64,000 nucleotides of DNA from Aeromonas hydrophila subsp. hydrophila ATCC 7966 (GCF_000014805.1 NC_008570.1:476501-540500), one strand, 5' to 3'. Counted from the stretch's first letter, positions 35,757-44,440 are shown. The notes: a model not told the origin generated them from the sequence alone. Numbers and translations are program-made.

Positions 35757-35890
35757 CAATATGTCAAACAAAATGATGCCAATATGTTAAATATATTTTG
35801 CGCTCGACTGGCTTGAGTCCCATTTAAAGGGGCCTGTAGCGGAGGAGGGGAGAGGGAAGTGCATTTCTGTGGTGGATATATTAAACATTT
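35757..35890. promoter_or_regulatory. three AATATGTTAAA-type repeats upstream of the C26 peptidase
   Basis: AATATGTCAAA (35758-35768) and AATATGTTAAA (35781-35791) are direct repeats 23 bases apart, and ATATATTAAACAT (35876-35888) is the same word inverted: its complement ATGTTTAATATAT matches ATGTTAAATATAT at 35784-35796 in 12 of 13 positions. The cluster is AT-rich in a GC-rich setting and looks like a multi-site operator. Confidence 0.45.
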
Positions 35891-35910
35891 CGCACTGACG
35901 GCCGGATAGC

Positions 35911-35931
35911 AAAAGGGGCCCGCAGGCCCCT
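35911..35931 (-). terminator. terminator of the yidA-like gene
   Basis: AGGGGCC/GGCCCCT stem followed by TTTTGC on the minus strand, 8 bases past the stop. Confidence 0.75.
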
Positions 35932-35938
35932 GGTCGTG

Positions 35939-36748
35939 TCAGGCGTTCAGGATGAAACGCTCGATCACCTGGGCGACCCCGTCTTCATCGTTGCGCCCCG
36001 TGGTGTGCTGGGCCAGCGCCTTGATATCGTCGGTGGCATTGCCCATGGCCACCCCCAGCCCGGCGTACTCGATCATGTGGTGATCGTTGCCCGCATCCCC
36101 CACCGCGATGACCTGGGAGGCATCCAGCCCCAGGTGCTCGGCCAGGGCGGCGACGCCGGTCCCCTTGTTGCTCTGCTTGTTCATGAACTCGAGGAAGTAG
36201 GGGGCGCTGCGCACCACGGTATAGCGCTGGTAGAGCTCGGCCGGCAGCTTGGCGATGGCGGGGGAGAGCAGCGGCTCGGGATCGATCATCATCACCTTGA
36301 GGATCTGCTCGTCGGCGGGCAGGGTGGCGAAGTCCAGCAGCTTGATGGGCATGTCGATGAGGCGGGATTCGTGCTCGGTGTAGGGGCTGACCCTGGGGCT
36401 GATGAGCCCCCGGCTCACCGAGAAGCCGTGCACGTTGACGCCCAGCTCGTCGGCCAGGGCGGCGATGGCGCTGGCATCGCTGCCGGTGAGCAGCTGGCTG
36501 CGGATGATGCGCTGATCGGCCACCTGCTGCACCAGGGCACCGTTGTAGCAGATGACGTAGTCATCCTGACCGGTTAGGCCGAGTTCCACCAGATAGCGGC
36601 TCATCCCCTCCAGCGGCCGGCCCGAGGCCAGCACGACGGTGACGCCCTTGGCGCGGGCGGCGGCAATGGCCGCGTGGGTGCGGGGGGAAATCTGGCCCTG
36701 GGAGTTCAACAGGGTGCCATCCATATCCAATGCGATCAGCTTGTACAT
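35939..36748 (-). CDS. yidA: Cof-type HAD sugar phosphatase YidA
   Basis: 269 residues (E. coli YidA 270). HAD-IIB motifs: LIALDMDGTLLNS (I), VVLASGRPLEGM (II), a Lys in QSNKGTGVAAL (III) and AVGDAGNDHHMIEYAGLGVAMGNA (IV). The C2B cap lies between II and III. E. coli YidA dephosphorylates sugar phosphates such as erythrose-4-phosphate and glucose-6-phosphate. It is a single gene with its own terminator. Confidence 0.9.
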   Translation of the reverse strand: MYKLIALDMDGTLLNSQGQISPRTHAAIAAARAKGVTVVLASGRPLEGMSRYLVELGLTGQDDYVICYNGALVQQVADQRIIRSQLLTGSDASAIAALADELGVNVHGFSVSRGLISPRVSPYTEHESRLIDMPIKLLDFATLPADEQILKVMMIDPEPLLSPAIAKLPAELYQRYTVVRSAPYFLEFMNKQSNKGTGVAALAEHLGLDASQVIAVGDAGNDHHMIEYAGLGVAMGNATDDIKALAQHTTGRNDEDGVAQVIERFILNA

Positions 36749-36852
36749 CTCTCACTATCCTGCGGTCTGGCTGGCCCGCCCGATGGGGCCAATGGGAGGC
36801 CGAGTGTAGCGAAATTCGCCGCCCGGATCACGACTGACGGGGCACTCTTGCG

Positions 36853-38523
36853 TCACTTGTGGGGTTCGTAGGGGGTCAGCTGCAGCTGATCTTCACGGAT
36901 GGCGAAGTGGATGGGGCCGTGTTCGATGTCGACCCGGTAGTGGTGGTGGGCCATTTCCACCTCGACCCCGGGGAAGGCGTGCTGGGTAGCGATGATGTCC
37001 ATCTCCGCCATCAGCTTCTGCAGCTCCTCCTGGGCCGCTTCCAGCTGTTCATCCAGCAGCTTGCTCTCCTCGAGGCGCTGGGTCCGGATCAGCTTGATCT
37101 TCTGCAGGGTCTGGGGATTGCGCTTGTCGCTTGGCAGTTGCAGCAGCTTGAGCAGCAGGTCCTGCAGCTTGTCTAGCTGCTCCCGGCACTCCTGCTTGCG
37201 CTGGCGCAGCGCCTGCTCCTGCTCCTTGTGGGTGAAGTAGCCGCCGAGGATCTGCAGCCGGGTCTGGTTGTGGGCCGAGGCCCCCAGGATCGGCGCCATG
37301 ATGAGGCGGTTGGCGATGCTGATGCCCCCCAGCAGGTGGCCCTTGCGCATGCCGCTGTCACCCACCTTGAGATCCTGGCCGCTGCGGCTGTAGCAGTGGC
37401 TGAGCTGGGTCAGGATGTGGATGTCGCCGCCGGCCTCCAGCTTGGCGTACTGGGCGTAGCTGGCGTGGATCTCCCCCTGGGCGTTGAGGTGGCAGAGGAA
37501 CTCGTCACTCTGTTCGCTCTTGCGCCCTATGATGCCGTTGCGCACCGTGATGGTGCCGCTCGATTCGATGTAGCCCCCCTCGACGAAGCCGCCGATCACC
37601 ACGTCGCCGCTGGTCTTTATCTTCATGCCCGGGGTGACGTCGCCCGCCACGATCAGCGCCCCTTCGAAGATGACGTGGCCGTGGCGGATATCCACCTGCT
37701 TGACGCTCAGCACGTCGTCCACCTTCATGCCGTTCTTCTCCTGACGCGGCAGGCCGGGGCGGCTGGCCAGCAGCAGATCGGGGTCATCCGGCGAGAGGAA
37801 GGTGCCCTCGCCGGCCACCATGGGGCTGTCCTTGCCATGTTTGGCGGGCAGCTCCTGGCCGGTGACGGTGAAACCGGGCACCCCCTGGGTGGCGGGGTGG
37901 CGGCGCATCAGCTGGGCGCCGGCCTTGACGGTGAGGATGGTGCCGAGGTCGCGCATGTCGACCCGGCCGTGGTCCAGCTCCTGAGGCTTGAGAATGCGCT
38001 CGGCCGGGGTCTCCACCAGTCGCTCGAAACGGGTGTCCTGACCGTTGACGGCGGCCTTGCCCTGCGCCACCGGCAGCCTGAGCAGGGTGCCCGGCGTCGC
38101 CTCCTTGGCCGCCAGCACGGCGGCGGCGATGAGCGGCGCCTGCACCCCCTGACTGATCTCGCTGCTCTGGATCGCCTGCTCCAGCTGTTCGCTGGTGAGG
38201 TATTTGCCGCCCCAGTCGGCGGTGATCTGGGCGGTGGCGCTCATCCGGTCCTTCTCCACCACCAGCAGGACACTGGCATCGTGGCGCTGGGCGATGGGCA
38301 CCGGATTGCCGGGCAGGGGGGCGGTCGGGTTGCTGAGCAGGGTGTTGAGCAGGCTGATGGCCTGCTTGATCCCCTCCGTCAACGGTTGATAGCGGCGGCA
38401 GTTGGAGGCCAGCAGCAGCGTCTGGATATCGCTCTCCGAGATGGGGTTGGTCAGCCCGGGCACGATGCGCAGGCAGGCGTATTCCATATCGGCTGACAAC
38501 AGTAACCACTCTTTGCTTAACAC
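36853..38523 (-). CDS. FapA/DUF342 family protein
   Basis: 556 residues. The start is taken as the GTG at 38523, because AAGGAAGGG lies 6 bases before it; an ATG at 38547 gives eight more residues. After an N-terminal region the DUF342 right-handed beta core follows: PGFTVTGQELPAKHGKD, VIFEGALIVAGDVTPGMKIKTSGDVVIGGFVEGGYIESSGTITVRNGIIG, GEIHASYAQYAKLEAGGDIHI. A coiled coil (residues about 430-530) closes it. Vibrio FapA of this family mediates glucose-dependent control of flagellation. No flagellar genes are adjacent. Confidence 0.8.
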   Translation of the reverse strand: MLSKEWLLLSADMEYACLRIVPGLTNPISESDIQTLLLASNCRRYQPLTEGIKQAISLLNTLLSNPTAPLPGNPVPIAQRHDASVLLVVEKDRMSATAQITADWGGKYLTSEQLEQAIQSSEISQGVQAPLIAAAVLAAKEATPGTLLRLPVAQGKAAVNGQDTRFERLVETPAERILKPQELDHGRVDMRDLGTILTVKAGAQLMRRHPATQGVPGFTVTGQELPAKHGKDSPMVAGEGTFLSPDDPDLLLASRPGLPRQEKNGMKVDDVLSVKQVDIRHGHVIFEGALIVAGDVTPGMKIKTSGDVVIGGFVEGGYIESSGTITVRNGIIGRKSEQSDEFLCHLNAQGEIHASYAQYAKLEAGGDIHILTQLSHCYSRSGQDLKVGDSGMRKGHLLGGISIANRLIMAPILGASAHNQTRLQILGGYFTHKEQEQALRQRKQECREQLDKLQDLLLKLLQLPSDKRNPQTLQKIKLIRTQRLEESKLLDEQLEAAQEELQKLMAEMDIIATQHAFPGVEVEMAHHHYRVDIEHGPIHFAIREDQLQLTPYEPHK

Positions 38524-38817
38524 CCGGATCCCTTCCTTCGTCCGCATCCCAATTGGAACGGCTGCTTGTTTTCAGTTAATCGGCATTTTGTTAAAAATGC
38601 GAATCATCAACATGGTGCTGGTCTGCAGTATCCAGACATTTCTCCTTTTTGGTCAATGAGCTAAGCACAAATGGGTGAACTGGGACGAGGAAATGAAAAG
38701 TAACAGGGAGTATGCTGACGGCACCATGAGCCCGTCTGCCAGCCGCTACCGGTTGCCGTCCGGCGGGTGAAGGGAGTGCCCCCGGGCGGATCCGCCACCG
38801 TGAGAGGAGTGTCGACC
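38524..38817. other. divergent promoter region fapA-like / export operon
   Basis: 294 bases. The part near 38570-38700 is AT-richer and should hold both promoters. Only trivial frames (about 14-20 codons) are present and no strong palindrome was found. Confidence 0.4.
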
Positions 38818-39783
38818 TTGCGTCATTGTCTGCTGCCCCTGGCCCTGACGGGCCTGCTTAGCGCCTGCCAGCCACAGGCATCCACCACGGCCCTCGGCAC
38901 CCTGGAACGAGACCGGGTGCTGCTGACCGCCACCGCCGGCGAGATCATCCGCGCCCTGCCGGTGGCGGAGGGCAGCCGGGTGGAAGAGGGCACCCTGCTG
39001 GCCCGGCTCGATGACCGGCGTCAGCAGGCGGTGCTGGCCCGAGCCAGGGCCCAACAGGCACAGGCGCGGGCCGTCTTGGCCCGGCTGACCAATGGCGAGC
39101 GGCCGGAAGACATCGCCGCCGCCCGTGCCAGCCTCGACAAGGCGCAGGCCAACGTCAGGGAGAGCGAGCGCAACTTTGAGCGGATCGACCGGCTGGTGCG
39201 CCGCAAGCTGGTGAGCCCTGCGGATCTCGACAAGGCCCGCGCCCAGCGCGACAGCGCCCTGGCCGAGCAGGACGGCGCCCGCCAGCAGCTCGACAAGCTG
39301 GCACGGGGTGTGCGGCGCGAAGATATCGACGAAGCGCAGGCCGCCTTGCTGGCCGCCACCGCCGAGGTGGCGCTGGCCGAGCGGGAGCTGGCGGATCTCT
39401 CCATCGTTGCCACCCGCAGCGGCCGGCTCGACAGCCTGCCCTATCACCTCGGCGAGCGGGTCGCGGTGGGTGCCGTGCTGGCCGCCATCCAGGCGGACGA
39501 GGCGCCTTACGCCCGGGTCTATGTGCCCGAGCCCTCCCTCGCCGGTTACCGGGTCGGCCAGCCGGTGCGGGTGCAGGTGGACGGGGTGGCGGAGCCCTTC
39601 ACCGGCCGGCTGCGCTGGATCTCGAAAGAGCCCGCCTTTACTCCTTACTACGCCCTCAACGAGCAGGACAGGGCCCGGCTGGTCTATCTGGCCGAGATCG
39701 ATCTGCCGGCGGGGGCGCAGGATCTGCCGAGCGGCCTGCCGCTGCAGGCCGAACCCGCCGCGCAGGGAGAGGGCCATGAGTGA
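38818..39783 (+). CDS. HlyD-family membrane fusion lipoprotein of an ABC exporter
   Basis: 321 residues from a TTG with AGAGGA upstream; this start puts a lipobox (LLSAC, Cys17) at the right distance. GEIIRALPVAEGSRVEEGTLLARLDD is the split biotinyl-lipoyl domain, followed by a long coiled-coil hairpin (about residues 70-190, rich in ARAQQAQ) and LSIVATRSGRLDSLPYHLGERVAVG. It is the periplasmic adaptor for the ABC pair that follows and overlaps the ATPase gene by 8 bases. The closest known arrangement is ybhG-ybhF-ybhS-ybhR. Confidence 0.88.
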   Translation: MRHCLLPLALTGLLSACQPQASTTALGTLERDRVLLTATAGEIIRALPVAEGSRVEEGTLLARLDDRRQQAVLARARAQQAQARAVLARLTNGERPEDIAAARASLDKAQANVRESERNFERIDRLVRRKLVSPADLDKARAQRDSALAEQDGARQQLDKLARGVRREDIDEAQAALLAATAEVALAERELADLSIVATRSGRLDSLPYHLGERVAVGAVLAAIQADEAPYARVYVPEPSLAGYRVGQPVRVQVDGVAEPFTGRLRWISKEPAFTPYYALNEQDRARLVYLAEIDLPAGAQDLPSGLPLQAEPAAQGEGHE

Positions 39784-40705
39784 GCTGGCGATCCGGGCGC
39801 TGGGGGTGAGCCGCCGTTTCGGCGATTTTCTGGCGGTGGACGGGCTGGATCTCTGCGTGCCCAAGGGGCAGATCCACGGTTTTCTCGGCCCCAACGGTTG
39901 CGGCAAATCCACCACTCTGCGCATGCTGACCGGCCTGCTCACCCCCTCGGCGGGAGAGGTGGAGGTGCTGGGACTGCACATCCCGCGCGAGGCCGAGACC
40001 CTGCGCCGGCGGATCGGTTACATGACCCAGAAGTTCTCCCTCTATGACGAGCTGACGGCCTGGGAGAACCTGGAATTCATGGGCCGGATCCACGGCATGG
40101 GCGGCACCGTGCTGGCTGCCCGCCTGCACGAGCTGCTGGCCACCTATGAGCTGGCGCCGCTGGCCCGGCAGCGGGCCGGCGCCATGAGCGGCGGCCAGAA
40201 GCAGCGGCTGGCGCTGGCGGCGGCGGTGATCCACCGGCCGGCGCTGCTGCTGCTGGACGAACCCACCTCGGCGGTGGATCCGCAGAACCGGCGCGATTTC
40301 TGGGAGAAGCTGTTCGATCTGAGCGAAGGGGGTACCACCATACTGGTGACCACCCACTACATGGACGAGGCGGAGCGCTGCCATCAGCTCGCCATCATGG
40401 AGGCGGGCCGGGTGCGCGCCCAGGGGGCGCCGCAGGCGCTGATGGATGCCATGAGCACCCGGGTGGTGGAGGTGCTGGCCGCCGATCTGCGGCTGCTCAA
40501 ACAGCAGCTGGTGCAGCTGGCGCCGGTGCGCTCCGCCGCCCAGCTCGGCCAGCGCTTGCGGGTGCTGGTGGACAAGGAGCTGGCGGAGCCGGTGGCCTGG
40601 TTGCAACAGGCCTGTCCGGCGCTGGCCGGGGCTAGTCTGGCGCTGGTCAGACCCAGTCTGGAGGATGTGTTCGTCAGCTGTACCGGTCAGGAGCCGAGGG
40701 CATGA
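39776..40705 (+). CDS. ABC exporter ATP-binding protein
   Basis: 309 residues. Walker A GPNGCGKST, Q-loop MTQKFSLYDELTAWENL, signature MSGGQKQRLALAAAV, Walker B LLLLDEPTSAVDP and H-loop TTHYMDEAE are complete. It is a single nucleotide-binding domain, half of the double-domain YbhF. It has a C-terminal extension (about residues 230-309) of DUF4162-like type found in exporters of drugs. It overlaps its neighbours on both sides; the stop overlaps the start of the 37-codon mini-ORF as ATGA. Confidence 0.92.
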   Translation: MSELAIRALGVSRRFGDFLAVDGLDLCVPKGQIHGFLGPNGCGKSTTLRMLTGLLTPSAGEVEVLGLHIPREAETLRRRIGYMTQKFSLYDELTAWENLEFMGRIHGMGGTVLAARLHELLATYELAPLARQRAGAMSGGQKQRLALAAAVIHRPALLLLDEPTSAVDPQNRRDFWEKLFDLSEGGTTILVTTHYMDEAERCHQLAIMEAGRVRAQGAPQALMDAMSTRVVEVLAADLRLLKQQLVQLAPVRSAAQLGQRLRVLVDKELAEPVAWLQQACPALAGASLALVRPSLEDVFVSCTGQEPRA

Positions 40706-40815
40706 ACAGTCTGCGACGGCTCTGGGCTATTACCCAGAAAGAACTCAGGCAGCTGGCACGGGACTGGCTGACGTTCGGGATGGTGGTGATGATCCCGACG
40801 GGAGTGAGTCGATGA
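40702..40815 (+). pseudogene. 37-codon partial copy of the ABC permease N-terminus
   Basis: ATG at 40702, TGA at 40813-40815. Codons 1-32 repeat codons 1-32 of the full permease that starts at 40812: 89 of 96 bases agree, and of the seven differences only one changes an amino acid (Trp for Arg at codon 22). After ATCCCG the copy runs into five unrelated codons and stops. It has its own AGGAG site, overlaps the ATPase stop as ATGA, and its own stop overlaps the permease ATG the same way, so it may be translated and couple the two. It is either a relic of a second permease gene or a working leader peptide. Confidence 0.8.
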
Positions 40816-41906
40816 ACAGTCTGCGACGGCTCTGGGCCATTACCCAGAAAGAACTCAGACAATTGGCACGGGACAGGCTCACGTTCGGCATGGTGGTGAT
40901 GATCCCGTTGATCCAGCTGCTGCTGTTCGGTTACGCCATCAACACCGACGTACGGCAGATCCCGGTGGGACTGGTGGAGATGAGCCAGAGCGTGCCGGGC
41001 CGGCTGCTGGTGGAGGCGGTGAAGGCGAGCCAGGTGGTGCACATCAAGCAGCAATACGTCGGGGTGCAACAGGCCGAGGCGGCGCTGACCCGGGGCGAGG
41101 TGCGCGCCGTGCTGGTGTTGCCCGCCGATCTGAGCCGCCGGCTCAGCGCCGGCGAGACGGCAGGCCAGTGGCTGGTGGATGGCTCGGACACCATGATCGC
41201 CGGGGCCCTGCTCGGCCTTCGCAACATGCCGCTCTCCGATCTGAAACCCGACCTAAAGACGGCCCCCCCCACCTTCGAGACCGTGCTCTACTTCAACCCG
41301 GCGCGCCGTTCGGCGGTCAACATAGTGCCCGGCCTGCTCGGGGTGATCCTCACCATGACCATGATCATGTTCACCTCAGCGGCCATCGTACGCGAACGGG
41401 AGCGCGGCAATCTGGAGCTGCTCATCACCACCCCGGTAGGCTCGATGGAGCTGATGCTGGGCAAGATCCTGCCCTATATCGGGGTAGGGCTGATCCAGGT
41501 GGCCATCATCCTCGGGCTCGGCCACTTCATTTTCGACGTGCCCATCAACGGGGCCCTGAGCCAGGTGCTGCTGGCGACCTTGCTGTTCATTGCTGCCAGC
41601 CTGACCCTAGGGCTGCTCATATCCACCCTGGCGCAGACCCAGCTGCAGGCGATGCAGATGACGGTGTTTATCCTGCTGCCCTCCATCCTGCTGTCGGGCT
41701 TCATGTTCCCCTACGAGGGGATGCCGCTGCCGGCCCAGTGGATTGCCGAGGTGTTGCCGGCCACCCACTTCATGCGGCTGATCCGGGGCATAGTGCTGCG
41801 CGGTGGCGAGCTTTCCGAGTTGCTGCCCGACGTGCTCTGGCTGGCGGGGTTCACCCTGCTGGTGTTGACCCTGGCCGCCCATCGCTTCAAGAAGAGTCTG
41901 GATTGA
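40812..41906 (+). CDS. ABC-2 type exporter permease
   Basis: 364 residues. One N-terminal membrane segment (MVVMIPLIQLLLFGYAIN), a large periplasmic domain (DVRQIPVGLVEMSQSVPGRLL to NPARRSAVNIVPGLLGV), then five more segments with EREREGNLEL-type motif (VREREREG region VRERERGNLELLITTPVG) and PSILLSGFMFPYEGMP. It matches the YbhS/YbhR family. E. coli has two such permeases beside one double ATPase, here there is one of each. GGGAG lies before the ATG within the preceding mini-ORF. Confidence 0.9.
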   Translation: MNSLRRLWAITQKELRQLARDRLTFGMVVMIPLIQLLLFGYAINTDVRQIPVGLVEMSQSVPGRLLVEAVKASQVVHIKQQYVGVQQAEAALTRGEVRAVLVLPADLSRRLSAGETAGQWLVDGSDTMIAGALLGLRNMPLSDLKPDLKTAPPTFETVLYFNPARRSAVNIVPGLLGVILTMTMIMFTSAAIVRERERGNLELLITTPVGSMELMLGKILPYIGVGLIQVAIILGLGHFIFDVPINGALSQVLLATLLFIAASLTLGLLISTLAQTQLQAMQMTVFILLPSILLSGFMFPYEGMPLPAQWIAEVLPATHFMRLIRGIVLRGGELSELLPDVLWLAGFTLLVLTLAAHRFKKSLD

Positions 41907-41928
41907 TGCCCCGCGAGGGGTGAGAACC

Positions 41929-41983
41929 TTGCTGCTTGCTGCTTGCTGCTTGCTGCTTGCTGCTTGCTGCTTGCTGCTTGCTG
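41929..41983. repeat. heptanucleotide tandem repeat (TTGCTGC)7-8
   Basis: Seven perfect copies of TTGCTGC (41929-41977) followed by a six-base partial copy. The array lies exactly between the convergent permease and cinA-like genes and abuts the cinA-like stop at 41984. A CCCCGCGAGGGG hairpin (41909-41920) precedes it. Such arrays vary in copy number by slippage. Confidence 0.95.
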
Positions 41984-43141
41984 TTAGCGGCTGGCGGTGC
42001 GGGCCAGGGTGCGGTAGTCGCCGAGCACAGGCAAGCCCTGCAGCTGGCGGCGCAGCATGTCGAGGGCGGCGAAGGCGATGATCCGGCGACCGCTGTCGGG
42101 ATCCGGGTGGCTGACCTTCAGCGTCTGGCCGTACAGTTGCCCATCGACACAGAGCAGCAGCGGCACGCCGTCCGGGCCTGCGCGGCCTATGGTCAGGCTG
42201 AGGGGGGCCGCGGGCGCCGCCAGCTGCGCCAGCTCGCTGGCCAGGGCGTGGCTGAAGCTGGCCGTCAGGGCCGGATGCGGGTGGCACATGGCCAGCAGGG
42301 CGCCCCGGCTCTCACCCTCCAGCAGCGTCAGCGGTTTATCCCCCAACAGATCCAGGATCTGCTGCGCCGGCTCCTTATCGCCCCGCCCTACCAGCCAGGG
42401 CTCGATGGCGGCGAGCAGCCGCGCCTCGGCGGCGTCCATGTCCGCCGCGCTGGCGCCGTGGCCAATAAGCTTCAGCTCGATGAGCGGCATGGAGGAGCGG
42501 TAGCCGAGCTCGATGCCGGCGGGCCAGGGAGCGGCATCCAGCATGTCGCTGAGGGCCGACTCCGAGACGCCGAAGGTATAAAAGCGGCGCAGTTCGGTGT
42601 CGGTCTGCGCGCCAGCCAGCGCCTTGAGGCGCGGCATGATCTGCTCGCGCACCATCTGCTTGAATTCGAACGGCACGCCCGGGGTGAAGAAGAGTAGGCT
42701 TGGGCCCTGGTGGCCTGTGTGGGTGACCACAAAGCCGCAGGCGGTGCCGACCGGGTTGTCGAGGATCTCGCCCCCCTGCGGCAGCCAGGCCTGTTTGGCG
42801 TTGCTGGCTGGCATGGGCCTGCCGCGGCTGGCGTAGCGCGCTTCGATGGTGGCGAGCCAGTCTGGGAACAGGGTGAGCGGCTGGTCGAAGGCTTCGGCCG
42901 CCGCCTGGGCGGTGAGATCGTCGGCGGTGGGGCCGAGCCCACCGCACACCAGCACCACCTCGGCACGGCTGGCGCTCTCTGCCAGCACGGTTTTCAAGTC
43001 CTTGAGGTTGTCCCCCACGGTGACGCGGCGGCGCACCTGCCAGCCCTGCTCCAGCAGCAGGGCGCTCAGCCAGGCAGCGTTGGTGTCTACCACCAGGCCC
43101 GTCACTATCTCGTCTCCGGTGCTGATGATTTCGATGCGCAT
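41984..43141 (-). CDS. CinA-like protein (YfaY family, NMN deamidase-related)
   Basis: 385 residues. The N-terminal MoaB/MogA-like domain has IEIISTGDEIVTGLVVDTNAAWLS, VLVCGGLGPTADDLTAQAAAEAF and FFTPGVPFEFKQMVREQ; the C-terminal half (about residues 180-385) resembles the CinA C-terminal region but lacks the usual catalytic Ser-Thr-Gly-G motif of NMN deamidases (here ESRGALLAM...FSHALASE). This fits YfaY rather than PncC. The function is unsettled (ADP-ribose pyrophosphatase or pyridine-nucleotide salvage). Confidence 0.8.
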   Translation of the reverse strand: MRIEIISTGDEIVTGLVVDTNAAWLSALLLEQGWQVRRRVTVGDNLKDLKTVLAESASRAEVVLVCGGLGPTADDLTAQAAAEAFDQPLTLFPDWLATIEARYASRGRPMPASNAKQAWLPQGGEILDNPVGTACGFVVTHTGHQGPSLLFFTPGVPFEFKQMVREQIMPRLKALAGAQTDTELRRFYTFGVSESALSDMLDAAPWPAGIELGYRSSMPLIELKLIGHGASAADMDAAEARLLAAIEPWLVGRGDKEPAQQILDLLGDKPLTLLEGESRGALLAMCHPHPALTASFSHALASELAQLAAPAAPLSLTIGRAGPDGVPLLLCVDGQLYGQTLKVSHPDPDSGRRIIAFAALDMLRRQLQGLPVLGDYRTLARTASR

Positions 43142-43201
43142 GGCGGGCTCCTCGGGGCTGACGGCTGGACTGGGGGGCGGCCAACTGGGTGGCCGGGTCG
43201 A

Positions 43202-44440
43202 TCAGGGCTTGGTGTGTTCGAAGTAGTAGCTGATGCGGGTGCGCGGGTTGAGGTACTCAAACACCGCCGGCGGCAGCCGTTTGGGATGGATCACCTTGGC
43301 GATGGAGAGCTCGGCCTGCTGCAGGTCGATGATGGCCGCCTCCTGGCGCGGGATGCGCGGATCGTACACCAGCACCGAGGGGTAGAGCAGGCGGGAGGCG
43401 TTGACCGACATCACCAGCCCCACCTGGCCGTTGGAGAGCTGCACCACGCTGCCGGGCGGGTAGATCCCCATCAGCCGGATCAGCATGCTGAGATACTCCG
43501 GATTGAACTGGGCCTTGCGCTGCTTGTAGAGGCCGCTCAGGGCCGAGTAGGGCACCTTGGCCTGCATGTGGCAGAGGTTATCGTACTCGTTGATCAGCGA
43601 CACAATCTGGGTGAGCGGGTCGAGCTGCCCCTTCTTGAGCCCCTCCGGCCCGCTGCCGTCCAGGTATTCGTGGTGGTGCAGCACTATGCCCTTCGCCTCG
43701 GCCGGGAAGTCCTTGGCCAGATTGAGCAGATCCAGCCCGTAGCGCGGGTGCTGGGCCATCAGGTTCTGCTCCGGCTTGGTGAGCGGCTCGGTCTTGCGCA
43801 GGATCTGGCTCGGGATCTTCAACTTGCCGATGTCGTGGAACAGGGCCCCCATGCCGACCTGGCGGATCTCGTCGGCTGACATGTTGCACTCCTTGGCCAG
43901 CAACATGCTGAGCACGCTGACGTTGAGGGAGTGGAAGTAGAGGTTGTTGCCGTCCTCGCTGTCGGAGACCAGGTGCAACACCATCTCGTCCACCGACAGC
44001 AACTGCTCGGTCATGGCGTTGATAAGCTCCTGCGCCTCGCCGATGGCGTTGAGGGGGCGGGACTGGATCTTGCTCATCACGTTGCGCACCTGGGCCAGCG
44101 ACTGCTGGAACTGCTTCTCGCACTGCTGCAGATCGCGGCGGTACTGCTGCAGCTGCTCGATGCGGCGCTCCTTCTCCAACTGCATTTCGGCCTGACGCTG
44201 GGAGGTATCCGGCGCCTCCACCGGCTGGGCCTGGATCTGGTTCAGCGGTTTGGGCGGCGCATCGCTCTTGTCGGGGATGATGGTAACGAGCTTGAGACCG
44301 AGCCGGCGAATGAGCTCGATCTCCTCTTCATTCTTGAGTTTGAAGCTGGAAAACAGGAAGGGGTGTTCGCGCCAGCCAAGTGGCAGAGAAACGTAATTGC
44401 CGACTTGCAGCCGGTCTACTGAAATCTTGATACCTGTCAT
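43202..44440 (-). CDS. HD-GYP-like phosphodiesterase with degenerate GYP motif
   Basis: 412 residues from MTGIKISVDRL. The N-terminal DUF3391 (about 1-60: VGNYVSLPLGWREHPFLF) is followed by a coiled coil (about 85-125) and the HD domain with FHDIGK (HD at 202-203) and LHHHEYLDGSGPEG (about 254-267). In true HD-GYP enzymes this reads HHExxDGxGYP; here the Tyr is missing and the next residues are Pro-Glu-Gly. c-di-GMP hydrolysis may therefore be weak or lost, or the protein may be a sensor. The gene is next to metA but divergent. Confidence 0.85.
   Translation of the reverse strand: MTGIKISVDRLQVGNYVSLPLGWREHPFLFSSFKLKNEEEIELIRRLGLKLVTIIPDKSDAPPKPLNQIQAQPVEAPDTSQRQAEMQLEKERRIEQLQQYRRDLQQCEKQFQQSLAQVRNVMSKIQSRPLNAIGEAQELINAMTEQLLSVDEMVLHLVSDSEDGNNLYFHSLNVSVLSMLLAKECNMSADEIRQVGMGALFHDIGKLKIPSQILRKTEPLTKPEQNLMAQHPRYGLDLLNLAKDFPAEAKGIVLHHHEYLDGSGPEGLKKGQLDPLTQIVSLINEYDNLCHMQAKVPYSALSGLYKQRKAQFNPEYLSMLIRLMGIYPPGSVVQLSNGQVGLVMSVNASRLLYPSVLVYDPRIPRQEAAIIDLQQAELSIAKVIHPKRLPPAVFEYLNPRTRISYYFEHTKP

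Larger units (their letters stand above)
35578..35938. other. intergenic region with AT-rich operator-like part
   Basis: 361 bases upstream of the C26 peptidase gene. No gene is supported. Near the peptidase it is GC-rich; the middle holds the repeats at 35757-35890, and the far end holds the YidA terminator. Confidence 0.5.

Noticed and set aside
41936..42697. plus-strand frame translating the heptamer repeat as LLLAACC repeats
   Set aside because: It runs antisense through the cinA-like gene; the repeat only mimics a signal peptide.
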